Assembly: GCA_963678925.1 (NCBI GenBank)
Contig: OY787533.1
Coordinates: 496,001-560,000 of the forward strand
From: G963665925 sp963678925
GTDB lineage: Bacteria > Bacillota > Clostridia > Peptostreptococcales > Acidaminobacteraceae
Length of the DNA: 64,000 nt
Reading direction: 5' to 3'
Shown here: piece after piece, positions 11,988 through 20,613 of the stretch
Numbering within the stretch: the stretch's first letter is position 1
How the letters are laid out: each line of letters opens with the position of its first letter
Notes under the pieces: generated by a model
Told to the model about the DNA's origin: nothing
Databases searched by the model: none
The model's input: only the letters and a program-made list of their open reading frames with translations
Made by a program: the position numbers and the translations under genes

Positions 11988-13204
11988 TGAAAGGCGTTGT
12001 AGTACAAAAATACGGTGGTACATCCATGGGCGATATCGAGCGCATACAGAACGTAGCGCGCCGTGTCGTTGAACGCAAGCGTAAAGGCAATGCGATGATA
12101 GTCGTTGTAAGCGCGATGGGCAAAACAACTGACGAACTCGTGCGTATGGCACAGGAACTTAATCCGAATCCGTCTGCCCGCGAAATGGACATGCTCCTTT
12201 CTACAGGTGAGCAGGTCTCGATTTCACTTCTCGCAATGGCGATAGATGCACTTGGTGAGAAGGCTATCTCCCTCACTGGTGCACAGTGCGGCATCAAGAC
12301 AGATGCGCATCATAAGAAAGCACGTATTGAATCCATCAATACAAAACGTTTATTAGATGCGTTTGAAAATGATCATATCGTTATCGTAGCCGGTTTCCAA
12401 GGTATTTCTGACATGGGAGATATCACAACACTTGGCCGCGGTGGCTCCGATACAACAGCTGTTGCCCTTGCAGCCGCTGTAGAAGCTGACAAATGTGAAA
12501 TATACACGGACGTTGATGGTGTGTTTACAACAGACCCGAGAAAAGTGCCTGACGCAAGACAGCTGTCCGAAATCAGTTATGACGAAATGCTTGAACTCGC
12601 AAAGCTAGGTGCTAAAGTCCTGCACCCTCGTTCTGTAGAGCTTGCTAGAAAATACAATGTTCCACTCGTTGTGCGTTCGAGCTTTAACGACAATGAAGGA
12701 ACACAAATTGTGGAGGTGTCCAAATTGGAAAAAGTACAAGTTCGCGGTGTTACAGCCGATCCTGATATTGCAAGAATCTCCGTTTCAAAAGTGCCAGACA
12801 AGCCTGGCATCGCATTCCAGCTCTTCAGTCAACTTGCAGAGCGCAATGTGAATCTGGATATGATTCTTCAGAACCTTAATCATGACACATTCAATGACAT
12901 TTCATTTACAGTACCGATTGACGATTTGGCTGAAGCGGCAAGTATTGCTACAGCATTTTCTGAAAAAATCGGTGGCGGTGAAGTCATCATCAAGAAGGAT
13001 GTCAGCAAAATTTCAATCGTTGGTACTGGTATTACTGGAAATGCTGAAGTTGCATCCCTACTGTTTGGCACGCTGTCTAAAATTGGTGTCAACATCGAAA
13101 TGATTTCCACTTCGGAAATCAAAATCTCATGCATCATCGATGCTGAGTCGAGCGACCTTGCAGTTACAAGTCTGCATAACGCTTTTGAACTGGGTCTTAG
13201 CTAG
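11987..13204 (+). CDS. lysC: Aspartokinase, alpha subunit (lysine-sensitive class II type)
   Basis: It phosphorylates aspartate, the first step of the lysine/threonine/methionine pathway. It has 405 residues. The amino acid kinase domain opens with KYGGTSMG (about 6-13) and carries TTLGRGGSDTTA (about 147-158) and YTDVDGVFTTDPR. Two C-terminal ACT domains start near 260. The length and layout match Bacillus subtilis aspartokinase II. The ATG overlaps the thrB stop. An internal in-frame ribosome site and TTG at 12725 would produce a beta subunit, as listed separately. It is the last gene of the operon, followed by a terminator at 13295-13324. Confidence 0.95.
   Translation: MKGVVVQKYGGTSMGDIERIQNVARRVVERKRKGNAMIVVVSAMGKTTDELVRMAQELNPNPSAREMDMLLSTGEQVSISLLAMAIDALGEKAISLTGAQCGIKTDAHHKKARIESINTKRLLDAFENDHIVIVAGFQGISDMGDITTLGRGGSDTTAVALAAAVEADKCEIYTDVDGVFTTDPRKVPDARQLSEISYDEMLELAKLGAKVLHPRSVELARKYNVPLVVRSSFNDNEGTQIVEVSKLEKVQVRGVTADPDIARISVSKVPDKPGIAFQLFSQLAERNVNLDMILQNLNHDTFNDISFTVPIDDLAEAASIATAFSEKIGGGEVIIKKDVSKISIVGTGITGNAEVASLLFGTLSKIGVNIEMISTSEIKISCIIDAESSDLAVTSLHNAFELGLS
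12725..13204 (+). CDS. Putative internal in-frame start: aspartokinase beta subunit
   Basis: Inside lysC, GGAGGTG (12712-12718) is followed after 6 bases by TTG at 12725, exactly in frame at codon 247 of 405. Translation from here gives a 159-residue product containing only the two ACT domains. B. subtilis aspartokinase II is known to form an alpha2-beta2 complex by just such an in-phase internal start at a matching position. The ribosome site is seen in the sequence; expression is inferred from that precedent. Confidence 0.6.
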   Translation: MEKVQVRGVTADPDIARISVSKVPDKPGIAFQLFSQLAERNVNLDMILQNLNHDTFNDISFTVPIDDLAEAASIATAFSEKIGGGEVIIKKDVSKISIVGTGITGNAEVASLLFGTLSKIGVNIEMISTSEIKISCIIDAESSDLAVTSLHNAFELGLS

Positions 13205-13226
13205 TTCAACCTAAAGAACGTCACTC

Positions 13227-13257
13227 AAGGATACCTGAATAGGTCAGGATTATCCTT
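13227..13257 (+). other. Stem-loop after lysC
   Basis: AAGGATA-CCTGA / TCAGG-AT-TATCCTT arms of about 12 pairs around a 5-nt loop, 23 bases after the lysC stop. There is no U-tract, so it is more likely a 3' stabilising or processing structure than a terminator. Confidence 0.5.
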
Positions 13258-13294
13258 TAGCCCAAACGGGCAATACTCTCTCTCAAATGCAAAG

Positions 13295-13324
13295 AAAAAA
13301 CGCTCAGGGACATGAGCGTTTTTT
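13295..13324. terminator. Bidirectional terminator between lysC and phoU
   Basis: AAAAAACGCTCA / TGAGCGTTTTTT symmetrical hairpin with a 6-nt loop gives a T-run on both strands. It serves the convergent lysC (plus) and phoU (minus) operons. Confidence 0.9.
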
Positions 13325-13385
13325 CTTTACGGTGATTCTATTGGATTATTAGACAGATGTCTACTTGTAAGCTGTCTTGGGTCTA

Positions 13386-14033
13386 TTAAAAGTTCATACG
13401 CTCGCCAGTTGTCATATAAATGATGCGTTCACAGATATTTGTTGTATGATCGGCTATTCGCTCCAAATACCTGCCTATAAAGAGCAGATTTACTATTTGC
13501 TTCGCTTCTACATCCTCTTTTTTCATAAGTGCCAGCAGATCCATATAAATGACTTCATATAAGGCGTCTACCTTGTCATCGCGCTTTGCAACCTCAATGG
13601 CAAGCTGGGCATCCGCCTTCACGAAACTGTCAATGCTTTCATTCATCATATTTCGAACAATTTCAGCCATCCTTGGGATATCGATAAGGGGCTTGATATA
13701 TGGTGTTTTGCCAATATCAATAATGACCTTGGCAATATTCACGCAGTTGTCGCCAATGCGCTCAAGATCCGTAATGATTTTAAGAATGGCGCTTACCCGT
13801 CTCAGGTCTTTAGCCAGCGGGTTTTGAAGGGCAATCAGTTCAATGCTCTTCTTTTCAATGCTGATTTCCATATTGTCTATCTTATTGTCCATACCGATAA
13901 TACGGTTTGCCAAATCAAGGTCTTGCTCTGTGAGCGCTTTAATCGTGAGCTCAATGATTTCTTCAACCTGTGAACTCATCTTTAACAGCAATTCATCCAG
14001 TTCTTGTATTTCATAGTCGAGTTTTTCACGCAT
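13386..14033 (-). CDS. phoU: Phosphate-specific transport regulator PhoU
   Basis: PhoU links the Pst transporter to the PhoR kinase and restrains the Pho regulon when phosphate is plentiful. It has 215 residues in two similar three-helix bundles. Each repeat carries the metal-binding E/DxxxD-type motif, seen in ERIGDNCVNIAKVI and ERIADHTTNICERI. The start is ATG at 14033, with AGGAGG 8 bases upstream; the TTG two codons earlier is too close to that site. It is the last gene of the pst operon, 18 bp after pstB. Confidence 0.95.
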   Translation of the reverse strand: MREKLDYEIQELDELLLKMSSQVEEIIELTIKALTEQDLDLANRIIGMDNKIDNMEISIEKKSIELIALQNPLAKDLRRVSAILKIITDLERIGDNCVNIAKVIIDIGKTPYIKPLIDIPRMAEIVRNMMNESIDSFVKADAQLAIEVAKRDDKVDALYEVIYMDLLALMKKEDVEAKQIVNLLFIGRYLERIADHTTNICERIIYMTTGERMNF

Positions 14034-14051
14034 AACCAATGCCTCCTAGTA

Positions 14052-14810
14052 TTAACCGAATCTACCTGTAATGTAATCCTCTGTTTTCTGATTCTTTGGA
14101 TTACTGAAAAGTTTTGACGTCTGATCAAACTCAATGAGTTCACCCATCAGGAAAAATGCCGTGTCATCAGAAATACGCCCCGCTTGCTGCATGGAGTGCG
14201 TAACAATGACAATCGTGTAGTCTTCCTTAAGCTGAGCTGCAAGCTCCTCAATTTTCAGGGTTGCAATTGGATCAAGTGCAGATGTCGGCTCATCCATAAG
14301 TAGAACTTCCGGCTCTACGGCAAGCGCTCTTGCAATACAAAGTCTTTGCTGCTGACCACCGGACATACCCAGTGCATTGTTCTTAAGACGGTCTTTTACT
14401 TCGTCCCATATTGCGGCTTGACGCAAGCTGCGCTCCACAATTTCGTCAAGGTCTGCTTTCTTGCGCACGCCATGCGCTCTTGGCCCATAAGCCACATTAT
14501 CATAAATGCTCATTGGAAATGGATTGGGCTTCTGAAAGACCATTCCCACGCGTCTTCTCAGGTTAATGACATCGACATTGTTATATATGTCGATCCCGTC
14601 AAGCTTCACTTCTCCTTCGATCCGTACGCCTTCAACCAGGTCGTTCATTCTGTTCAGAGTCTTTAGAAAAGTGGACTTTCCGCAACCGGATGGTCCAATA
14701 AAAGCGGTAATGCCGTTGGCCTTAATATCCATATTTATGTTCTTAAGTGCATTGAAATTATCGTAATAGAAATCTAAGTCCTTAATACTGAATTTCGGTG
14801 TCGTACTCAT
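14052..14810 (-). CDS. pstB: Phosphate ABC transporter ATP-binding protein PstB
   Basis: This ATPase subunit drives high-affinity phosphate import and has 252 residues. Walker A is GPSGCGKST (about 38-46), the Q-loop lies in VFQKPNPFPMS, the ABC signature is MSGGQQQR, Walker B is VLLMDEPTSALDP, and the switch histidine is in VTHSMQQA. AGAGGTGAG precedes the ATG. It follows the chemoreceptor gene by 40 bp and precedes phoU, so the receptor sits between the permease and ATPase genes. Confidence 0.97.
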   Translation of the reverse strand: MSTTPKFSIKDLDFYYDNFNALKNINMDIKANGITAFIGPSGCGKSTFLKTLNRMNDLVEGVRIEGEVKLDGIDIYNNVDVINLRRRVGMVFQKPNPFPMSIYDNVAYGPRAHGVRKKADLDEIVERSLRQAAIWDEVKDRLKNNALGMSGGQQQRLCIARALAVEPEVLLMDEPTSALDPIATLKIEELAAQLKEDYTIVIVTHSMQQAGRISDDTAFFLMGELIEFDQTSKLFSNPKNQKTEDYITGRFG

Positions 14811-14850
14811 ATTCTCACCTCTATAATAGATCCATGTTAATATTTACAAA

Positions 14851-17073
14851 TTAGAATTTGAACTTGCCCACTTCACACTTCAATTTCGAAGATAGGGCGT
14901 CCAGATTTTCACTCGAACGCGTCAGCGCTTTTGAGATTACAATCTGACTTTCAATGGTCTTTGAAACGCTTGCAGATGCACTCGCGTTCTGCGTGCTGAC
15001 TGCCGAAAGTGAAACGATCTCATCTTCAACTTTCTTTCTCATCGCATCGATGTTCATCTGATATACGTCAAGCTTCTGGATCAGTTCCCCTGTCTGTTTC
15101 ATCGCACCACTGATTTCAATATATTTGTCTTTCGTATTGTGTACACTTTCCATTTGAACCCTTGAAACATTGACAAGTTTGTCTATGCCTTGCTCGACGC
15201 TCCGGTTATCTGCACGCATCTGCACGATGATTTCATTAATGTTGTTGCTGTAGTCTCTAGATTGATGCGCGAGTTTTCTTATTTCATCGGAAACCACGGC
15301 AAACCCAAGGCCATGTTCGCCCGCCCTTGCAGCTTCGATTGAAGCATTGAGCGATAGGAGGTTGGTTCTTTGTGCAATATCCAGAATAAGATGGGTTACA
15401 TTTTCGATTCTCTTAAAGCTTTCATGGGATTTGATAATGCCATCCTGAAGCTCCTTGTTCGTAGCATGGGTCTGCTCATTGACCGTTTCCAGCGTGTTGA
15501 CAATTTCAAGACCTGAATCAATGACGGCATCCACATCCGCCATATAGCTTATGACACTTTTGAGTTCTCTTTGATTTGCTGCAATCACTCGGTTCAGTTC
15601 TGATGTGTTATCCAGCGCAATTTCAGTACTTGAAGCCTGTTCTTCACTTCCCTGAGCGATTTCCTGTACGGACTGCTCAACATTCGTTGAGATTTCAAGG
15701 GATTCAAGGGCGTTTTCATGAAGGGCCGCCGAGGCACCTACAACTTCTTCAGCAGAATTGTCAACTTCTCTGAGCAGGACCACCAGGTTATCTACAATAT
15801 CAAAGATTGCACGTTCCAAATCACCGATTTCATCTTTTCTTTTATTGTCTACAAGCTGATTATCACGTACGTTCAGCTCATAGTTGGAGATTTTATGGAC
15901 AACCTTGATTATTTGATTGATTGGATTGCTTATTGACCGCGAAATGACAACTGCCAGCCCCATTGCACCAATCATAACCAGTGCTGCAATGAATATTGTG
16001 GTCTGACGAAAGCCTTCTACAACCTCGAAGGCTTCTTTTCTTTTGACCTCGGTCACAAGTCCCGCATAGGTGTCACCAACCTGTGTCACTGTCAGTGTTC
16101 CCAATACCTTCTGTCCTTCGTAACTCTCATATTCTATCGTTTCATTGAAGGATATATCACCCTGCGTAACAGCTTCCTTAAGCTTTTCAGACGCTTCCGT
16201 TTCAATGGATTCCACCAGCGCTGCCTTTTCGTTGAAAGGTGGTAGTATGGTGTTGGTCATAAGCAGGCCGTCCGCGTTGATCAGATAAGTGTCTCCATTC
16301 TCGGAAACCTCTGCAATCCCCTTATGCACCAGCTCATTTAAAGCGCCTTGGTTCAGCACCATGTTCAGCGTGCCGATCGCTTCTGTACTCTTGTTATTCT
16401 CATAAGAATAAATGGGTGTAGATAGAACAAGAATATTGTCATCGATGAAGCTGTTTCTAAAGAGCTCCGACCAATTTTGCTCACCTGCCATGGCTTTATC
16501 GACAAAATCATTGGAAAATACCAGGGGTGACAGGTCCAGCTTGTCATAATTCAAGCTGTACACGATTTCCTTATACTTATTGGTTAGGAATATATCTGTA
16601 AAATTATAGGCTTCTACAGGTTCTGCCAACAGACTCTTGAAATCTGATTCAATTTTGTTTATTTCATCTGGCTCGGCATTAAATGTGTTGAGCCGCTCGA
16701 TTCCATGACTCACATTGCTTGATGTCGTCAGAATTTCTGCGTCAACTTCCCGAGACCTGAAATACTGATTGATTCGGTCATGTGTCATACTGATATACAG
16801 CTGATTCTTAGAATAAACACCCTGCTCGATAATGCTCACCGAGTTGGACATGTTATGTGCTGTTAAAAATCCGATTGGAATGAGGCTGACCACGACTGCC
16901 ATAAGGACCAGCTTGGTTCTCAGGCGCAAGTTTCCAAATTGCGGGATGCTAAACTCGAACGCGGGGATACTAAAGTGAACGTTTTTGTTAAAGGGTACTT
17001 TGCTTTTCAACCACTTCATCAACCGCTTTGATAAACGTTCCCTTTTCTTTTCTAGCTTACTAGACAATTCCAT
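14851..17073 (-). CDS. Methyl-accepting chemotaxis protein encoded inside the pst operon
   Basis: This transmembrane chemoreceptor has 740 residues. A basic cytoplasmic extension of about 53 residues precedes the first membrane segment (about 54-72). A periplasmic-type double Cache-like sensor spans about 75-365. TM2 (TTIFIAALVMIGAMGLAVVI), HAMP and a long signalling coiled coil follow. The hairpin tip near 565-600 is recognisable but divergent: AQRTNLL replaces the usual QTNLL, and GLGFAVV replaces GRGFAVV. There is no C-terminal pentapeptide. It lies 42 bp after pstA and 40 bp before pstB, with a GGAGGA site, so it should be co-expressed under phosphate limitation. The ligand is probably phosphate or a phosphate-related cue, by context only. 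Confidence 0.93.
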   Translation of the reverse strand: MELSSKLEKKRERLSKRLMKWLKSKVPFNKNVHFSIPAFEFSIPQFGNLRLRTKLVLMAVVVSLIPIGFLTAHNMSNSVSIIEQGVYSKNQLYISMTHDRINQYFRSREVDAEILTTSSNVSHGIERLNTFNAEPDEINKIESDFKSLLAEPVEAYNFTDIFLTNKYKEIVYSLNYDKLDLSPLVFSNDFVDKAMAGEQNWSELFRNSFIDDNILVLSTPIYSYENNKSTEAIGTLNMVLNQGALNELVHKGIAEVSENGDTYLINADGLLMTNTILPPFNEKAALVESIETEASEKLKEAVTQGDISFNETIEYESYEGQKVLGTLTVTQVGDTYAGLVTEVKRKEAFEVVEGFRQTTIFIAALVMIGAMGLAVVISRSISNPINQIIKVVHKISNYELNVRDNQLVDNKRKDEIGDLERAIFDIVDNLVVLLREVDNSAEEVVGASAALHENALESLEISTNVEQSVQEIAQGSEEQASSTEIALDNTSELNRVIAANQRELKSVISYMADVDAVIDSGLEIVNTLETVNEQTHATNKELQDGIIKSHESFKRIENVTHLILDIAQRTNLLSLNASIEAARAGEHGLGFAVVSDEIRKLAHQSRDYSNNINEIIVQMRADNRSVEQGIDKLVNVSRVQMESVHNTKDKYIEISGAMKQTGELIQKLDVYQMNIDAMRKKVEDEIVSLSAVSTQNASASASVSKTIESQIVISKALTRSSENLDALSSKLKCEVGKFKF

Positions 17074-17115
17074 GACAATCCTCCGTTAGCACAGCTGTAA
17101 ATGCTTATCCTCTAG

Positions 17116-18057
17116 TTAGAATCTTCGTTGAAACTTGTTACGTATTAGAATGGCTGCCGAGTTTAGGAGGAACAATATTGTAAGCAATACTACAATGGTT
17201 GCCGCCGCCAGATTTGCATACTCTGCAGTCAATACGGTGTCGAGTGTCCAGTAATAAATTTGTATTGGAAGTGCTGTAAAATCATCCAGGAAGCTCCCTG
17301 GTGTTTTAAGAATCAAAGTTGGTATACCCAGAACAACGAGCGGTGCAGTTTCACCAATCGCTCTTGAAAGAGCAAGTATTGAACCTGTCATGATTCCTGG
17401 AATTGCCGATGGCAAGACTACCTTACGAACCGTTGTCCATTTTGTGGCGCCCAGGCCATAGGAGGCTTCCCGCAAATAGTTGGGCACTGCCTTGATAGCT
17501 TCCTGACTGGAAACCACAACATTTGGCAAAACCAGCAGTGACAATGTCAAGCCGCCTGCCAGGATACTTGATCCAAGGCCAAATATTCTTCCAAAGACCG
17601 TAAGACCCAGCAAACCGAAAATTACCGACGGCACGCCAGCGAGATTGGAAATATTGACACTGATCAAGCCGTGCAGCAAGCCCTTTTTTGAATATTCTTC
17701 AAGATAGATTGCAGTCGCTACACCGACTAGAAGGGTTACTGGCGCGACAACGACCATAAGCATGCCTGTCCCGATAATGACGCTCTTGATACCCGCCTTA
17801 ATAGGATTGATGGACAGACGGCCCATTAGAAAGTCCATATCCAACCATCCAATGCTTGACGATATTGTTTCATACAGCAAGAGTCCCAGTATGAACATGA
17901 TGAAAATTATTATGATGGAAAAGACAACCTGTGCCATCATGTTGTACATTCTTCTTTTGTGTATGCGCTTTTCAGCAGCTTCCGGGTCAATGTATTTTTT
18001 CGAAACATCCATTTTATTCATATAGTCGTTATTAAGAGTATTTGAAGCATTCTCCAT
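17116..18057 (-). CDS. pstA: Phosphate ABC transporter permease PstA
   Basis: This is one of the two channel-forming subunits of the Pst importer, with 313 residues. A hydrophilic N-terminus of about 40 residues precedes six predicted membrane spans. The coupling (EAA) loop reads EASYGLGATKWTTVRKVVLP near 196-215. The ATG lies 2 bases after the pstC stop, with GGGAG inside the end of pstC, so translation is coupled. Confidence 0.95.
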   Translation of the reverse strand: MENASNTLNNDYMNKMDVSKKYIDPEAAEKRIHKRRMYNMMAQVVFSIIIIFIMFILGLLLYETISSSIGWLDMDFLMGRLSINPIKAGIKSVIIGTGMLMVVVAPVTLLVGVATAIYLEEYSKKGLLHGLISVNISNLAGVPSVIFGLLGLTVFGRIFGLGSSILAGGLTLSLLVLPNVVVSSQEAIKAVPNYLREASYGLGATKWTTVRKVVLPSAIPGIMTGSILALSRAIGETAPLVVLGIPTLILKTPGSFLDDFTALPIQIYYWTLDTVLTAEYANLAAATIVVLLTILFLLNSAAILIRNKFQRRF

Positions 18058-18059
18058 TC

Positions 18060-18965
18060 TTAATACTCCCTTCTATATTTTTTGGTAATGTATTTTGCAA
18101 AAAGATTTGTCGCCAGAGTAAAGACAAATAGAATCAATCCCACAGCATACAAGCTGTAGTAACCGACTGTGCCACTCCCTGCGTCACCACTTGTAAATTC
18201 AACAATATATGCCGTCATTGTCTGCATGGGCATTGTGATATCCATTGTAAAGTTCTTGGCACTGCCGCTTGCAATGGTAACAATCATCGTTTCACCAATT
18301 GCTCTTGATATGGCCAGTACAAATGCAGCAACTATTCCAGAAATGGCTGCTGGCAAGATGACCTTGGAAGCAACTTCAAGCTTTGTCGATCCCAGTCCGT
18401 ATGCCCCCTGCCTTATAGAATCTGGCACTGCGCTCATTGCATCTTCAGAAAGCGAGGTCACAATCGGGATAATCATGATACCCATGACAATTCCAGGAGA
18501 AAGTGCATTTTTGGCACCGAGACTCGGAATGAGCTTCATCAGAAGTGGCGTAACAGTATTATAGGCAAAGAAACCGTAAACGATTGTGGGTATGCCTGCC
18601 AATACTTCAATAATTGGTTTGATAACGCGCCTTCTGTTTGGTGTCATAAATTCACTCAGGAATATTGCAGATGCAATTCCCAGCGGTGCAGCAACCAGCA
18701 TTGCTATGATTGATGTAACGACCGTCCCCATAATGAGCGGCAGAAATCCAAAGGATGGATCCTTTGCTCTGAGTGGCTCCAGCTTTGTGCTGAACACTTC
18801 GCTTAAAGGAACTTGAGCGAAAAAATGTGACGCATCTATAACCAATGTGCTCACAATTCCAATGGAAGTCAAAACTGAAACTGATGCAATGATAAAAAGA
18901 ATGGTTGGAATGATATTCTCAATATCAATTATTTTCTTTCGTTTGCTAATATTAAAATCAGTCAT
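18060..18965 (-). CDS. pstC: Phosphate ABC transporter permease PstC
   Basis: This is the partner permease of PstA, with 301 residues and six predicted membrane spans. The coupling loop is QGAYGLGSTKLEVASKVILP near 186-205, followed by the family's SRAIGET motif. The ribosome site is modest (TGGAG). It is separated from pstS by 304 bp containing a strong stem-loop, which probably lowers permease expression relative to the binding protein. Confidence 0.95.
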   Translation of the reverse strand: MTDFNISKRKKIIDIENIIPTILFIIASVSVLTSIGIVSTLVIDASHFFAQVPLSEVFSTKLEPLRAKDPSFGFLPLIMGTVVTSIIAMLVAAPLGIASAIFLSEFMTPNRRRVIKPIIEVLAGIPTIVYGFFAYNTVTPLLMKLIPSLGAKNALSPGIVMGIMIIPIVTSLSEDAMSAVPDSIRQGAYGLGSTKLEVASKVILPAAISGIVAAFVLAISRAIGETMIVTIASGSAKNFTMDITMPMQTMTAYIVEFTSGDAGSGTVGYYSLYAVGLILFVFTLATNLFAKYITKKYRREY

Positions 18966-19269
18966 ATATTAACTCCATTCACCGTAATTCAAATCAGAAC
19001 TCATTTTGTCTAATAATCTTACAATCCATAAATCCTATTGAAATAGATTCAGAACCCCGTAATAATTCCTCATCCAATTGATTTGATGTTCTTTAATCCA
19101 ATAACCGTAATTTCTTATCATTCTGTATCTAGCAGAATGTCATACTTTTAGATCAAATTTCAAATTTATTGAATTTTTTCAATTTTGAAACATTTTCTTT
19201 TCAACGTACATGAGACAAGGAGCACCTGCCCCCTGCCTCATATTTATATTCACTGTCAATAATTACTGT
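18966..19269 (-). other. pstS-pstC intercistronic region
   Basis: About 300 bases of AT-rich sequence without a reading frame I would call. Its main feature is the stem-loop at 19210-19241. No convincing promoter for pstC alone was found. Confidence 0.6.
19210..19241 (-). other. Strong intercistronic stem-loop after pstS
   Basis: ATGAGGCAGGGGG / TCCTTGTCTCAT arms pair over about 12-13 positions with some G-U pairs. It lies 28 bases after the pstS stop and has no T-run. This fits a 3' stabilising or attenuating structure that raises pstS over pstCAB, a common strategy for binding-protein operons (inference). Confidence 0.65.
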
Positions 19270-20286
19270 CTACTGAAGTGCGTCTAGCTGTTGCTGGTAC
19301 TCTGCGTACATTGCGTCAGGCAGTGGAGCGAATCCGTTTGCGCCAGCCAGTCTCTTAGCCCCTTCACTGGATACAACATACTTTGCAAAGTCAAGTACCT
19401 GTGGTTTTTCCATTGCGTAGTTCACATTCAGGTATGTGAACACAGGGCGTGTGAAGCCAGCGTAATCCAGCTCAGTACCAATTGTGTCCAGGCTTGGTTC
19501 AACTGGACCGTTGCCAAAGTCAACCTTTACAGCTTGCAGCTTGTCTGTGTTTGATACGTAATAGCCAAATCCAAAGTAAGCAATTGCATTTTTGTCAGAG
19601 GATACAAGGTCAACCAGCGTTGAGTATTCTTGCTGCAGGCTTGCAGATTCAACCATGTCCTGCTCATCAAGAATTTTTTCGTAGAAGAACTCGTAAGTAC
19701 CGTGGTTTTCATTTGGACCATAGAATTTGATTTCTTCTGCTGGCCATTCAGGACGAATATCAGACCACTTTGTAACATTACCTGATGCCAGATACATGTT
19801 GACAATTTCATCACGTGTCATTTCAGTTGCCCAAGTGTTTTCTTTGTTGATTACCATTGTAAGACCATCGTAAGCAAGAACGAACTCGTATACGTCTTCG
19901 CCAAGCTTCATGCCTTTTTCTTCAAGCTGTGCAACTTCTTTGTCCTTGATTTTTCTAGATGCGTCAGAGAAGTCTGTCTCACCAGGAATGAACTTCTTAA
20001 ATCCTGCTGATGAGCCAGCACGGCCAACCTGTACGGATACATCCGGCTCTTCATTTACCATGTAGTCTTCTGCGATATTTGCCATCAGTGGGTAAACTGT
20101 ACCCGATCCGTCAACGATTACTGCGCCTTCAAGTGCTGGTTCTTCTGGAGCCTCTGCCTCTGCTGCAGATGCTTCTGCTGGCTCAGCAGCTTTCTCAGCC
20201 GCCTTAGCACCGCATCCTGCAAGTACACCCATCGTCAGGACCAGAATCAGTCCAAAAATCGTAAATTTCGAAAATAAAGTTCTCAT
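19270..20286 (-). CDS. pstS: Phosphate-binding lipoprotein PstS
   Basis: This surface lipoprotein captures phosphate for PstCAB and has 338 residues. The signal peptide ends in lipobox LAGC, with Cys25 as the lipidation site. An Ala/Glu-rich linker covers about 28-52. The binding domain shows DGSGTVYPL, GRAGSSAGFKKF, SDASRKI and NENHGTYEFF, which correspond to PstS phosphate-contact loops. GGAAGGGG lies 9 bases before the ATG. It is the first gene of the operon, under a Pho box promoter, with two c-di-GMP riboswitches and a terminator further upstream. Confidence 0.96.
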   Translation of the reverse strand: MRTLFSKFTIFGLILVLTMGVLAGCGAKAAEKAAEPAEASAAEAEAPEEPALEGAVIVDGSGTVYPLMANIAEDYMVNEEPDVSVQVGRAGSSAGFKKFIPGETDFSDASRKIKDKEVAQLEEKGMKLGEDVYEFVLAYDGLTMVINKENTWATEMTRDEIVNMYLASGNVTKWSDIRPEWPAEEIKFYGPNENHGTYEFFYEKILDEQDMVESASLQQEYSTLVDLVSSDKNAIAYFGFGYYVSNTDKLQAVKVDFGNGPVEPSLDTIGTELDYAGFTRPVFTYLNVNYAMEKPQVLDFAKYVVSSEGAKRLAGANGFAPLPDAMYAEYQQQLDALQ

Positions 20287-20345
20287 TGTTCGTATCCCCT
20301 TCCAAAGTTTTGTCTAATTTCGTTTCAGTTCTTACTGCCAAGGTC

Positions 20346-20410
20346 ATTATAGCAACGATAGTCAAGGTGTGTGTTTAGACATGGTAAAGCTTGTGTTAAG
20401 GGAATGTTAA
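20346..20410 (-). promoter_or_regulatory. pstS promoter with four-repeat Pho box
   Basis: On the minus strand, TTAACA (20405-20410), TTAACA (20394-20399), TTTACC (20383-20388) and TAAACA (20372-20377) are spaced at exactly 11 bp. This matches the TT(A/T/C)ACA direct-repeat binding site of PhoP/PhoB in Firmicutes. TATAAT (20346-20351) follows 20 bp later with no recognisable -35 hexamer, as expected for an activator-dependent promoter. Confidence 0.88.
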
Positions 20411-20442
20411 TCTCTGCACGCCTTGAATTTACAGGCTTTCAT
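20407..20442 (-). CDS. Possible 11-codon leader ORF upstream of pstS
   Basis: AAGGGGA lies 7 bases before an ATG that encodes MKACKFKACRD and a TAA overlapping the first Pho box repeat. It is upstream of the Pho promoter, so it would be translated only from transcripts reading through the riboswitch terminator. It may be chance; no homology is claimed. Confidence 0.25.
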   Translation of the reverse strand: MKACKFKACRD

Positions 20443-20553
20443 CTATAGTCCCCTTAAAATCAATAGCTTTTTTGAAGAAACTGCACCCTATCAGACACAG
20501 AACTTCAGAGAGGATTGGATGACGCTCTCCTCTCATTGCAGAAATTTGCACAC

Positions 20554-20582
20554 AAAAAAAGACCCTCCTTGATAGGACGGTC
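20554..20582 (-). terminator. Terminator downstream of the tandem riboswitches
   Basis: GACCGTCC / GGAGGGTC hairpin with a 6-nt loop followed by TTTTTTT on the minus strand. It sits 31 bases after the second riboswitch and about 140 bases before the Pho box, so it can block read-through into pstS. Confidence 0.85.
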
Positions 20583-20613
20583 ATATCTGCCTTCATGGAA
20601 TTTTGGGCACAAA

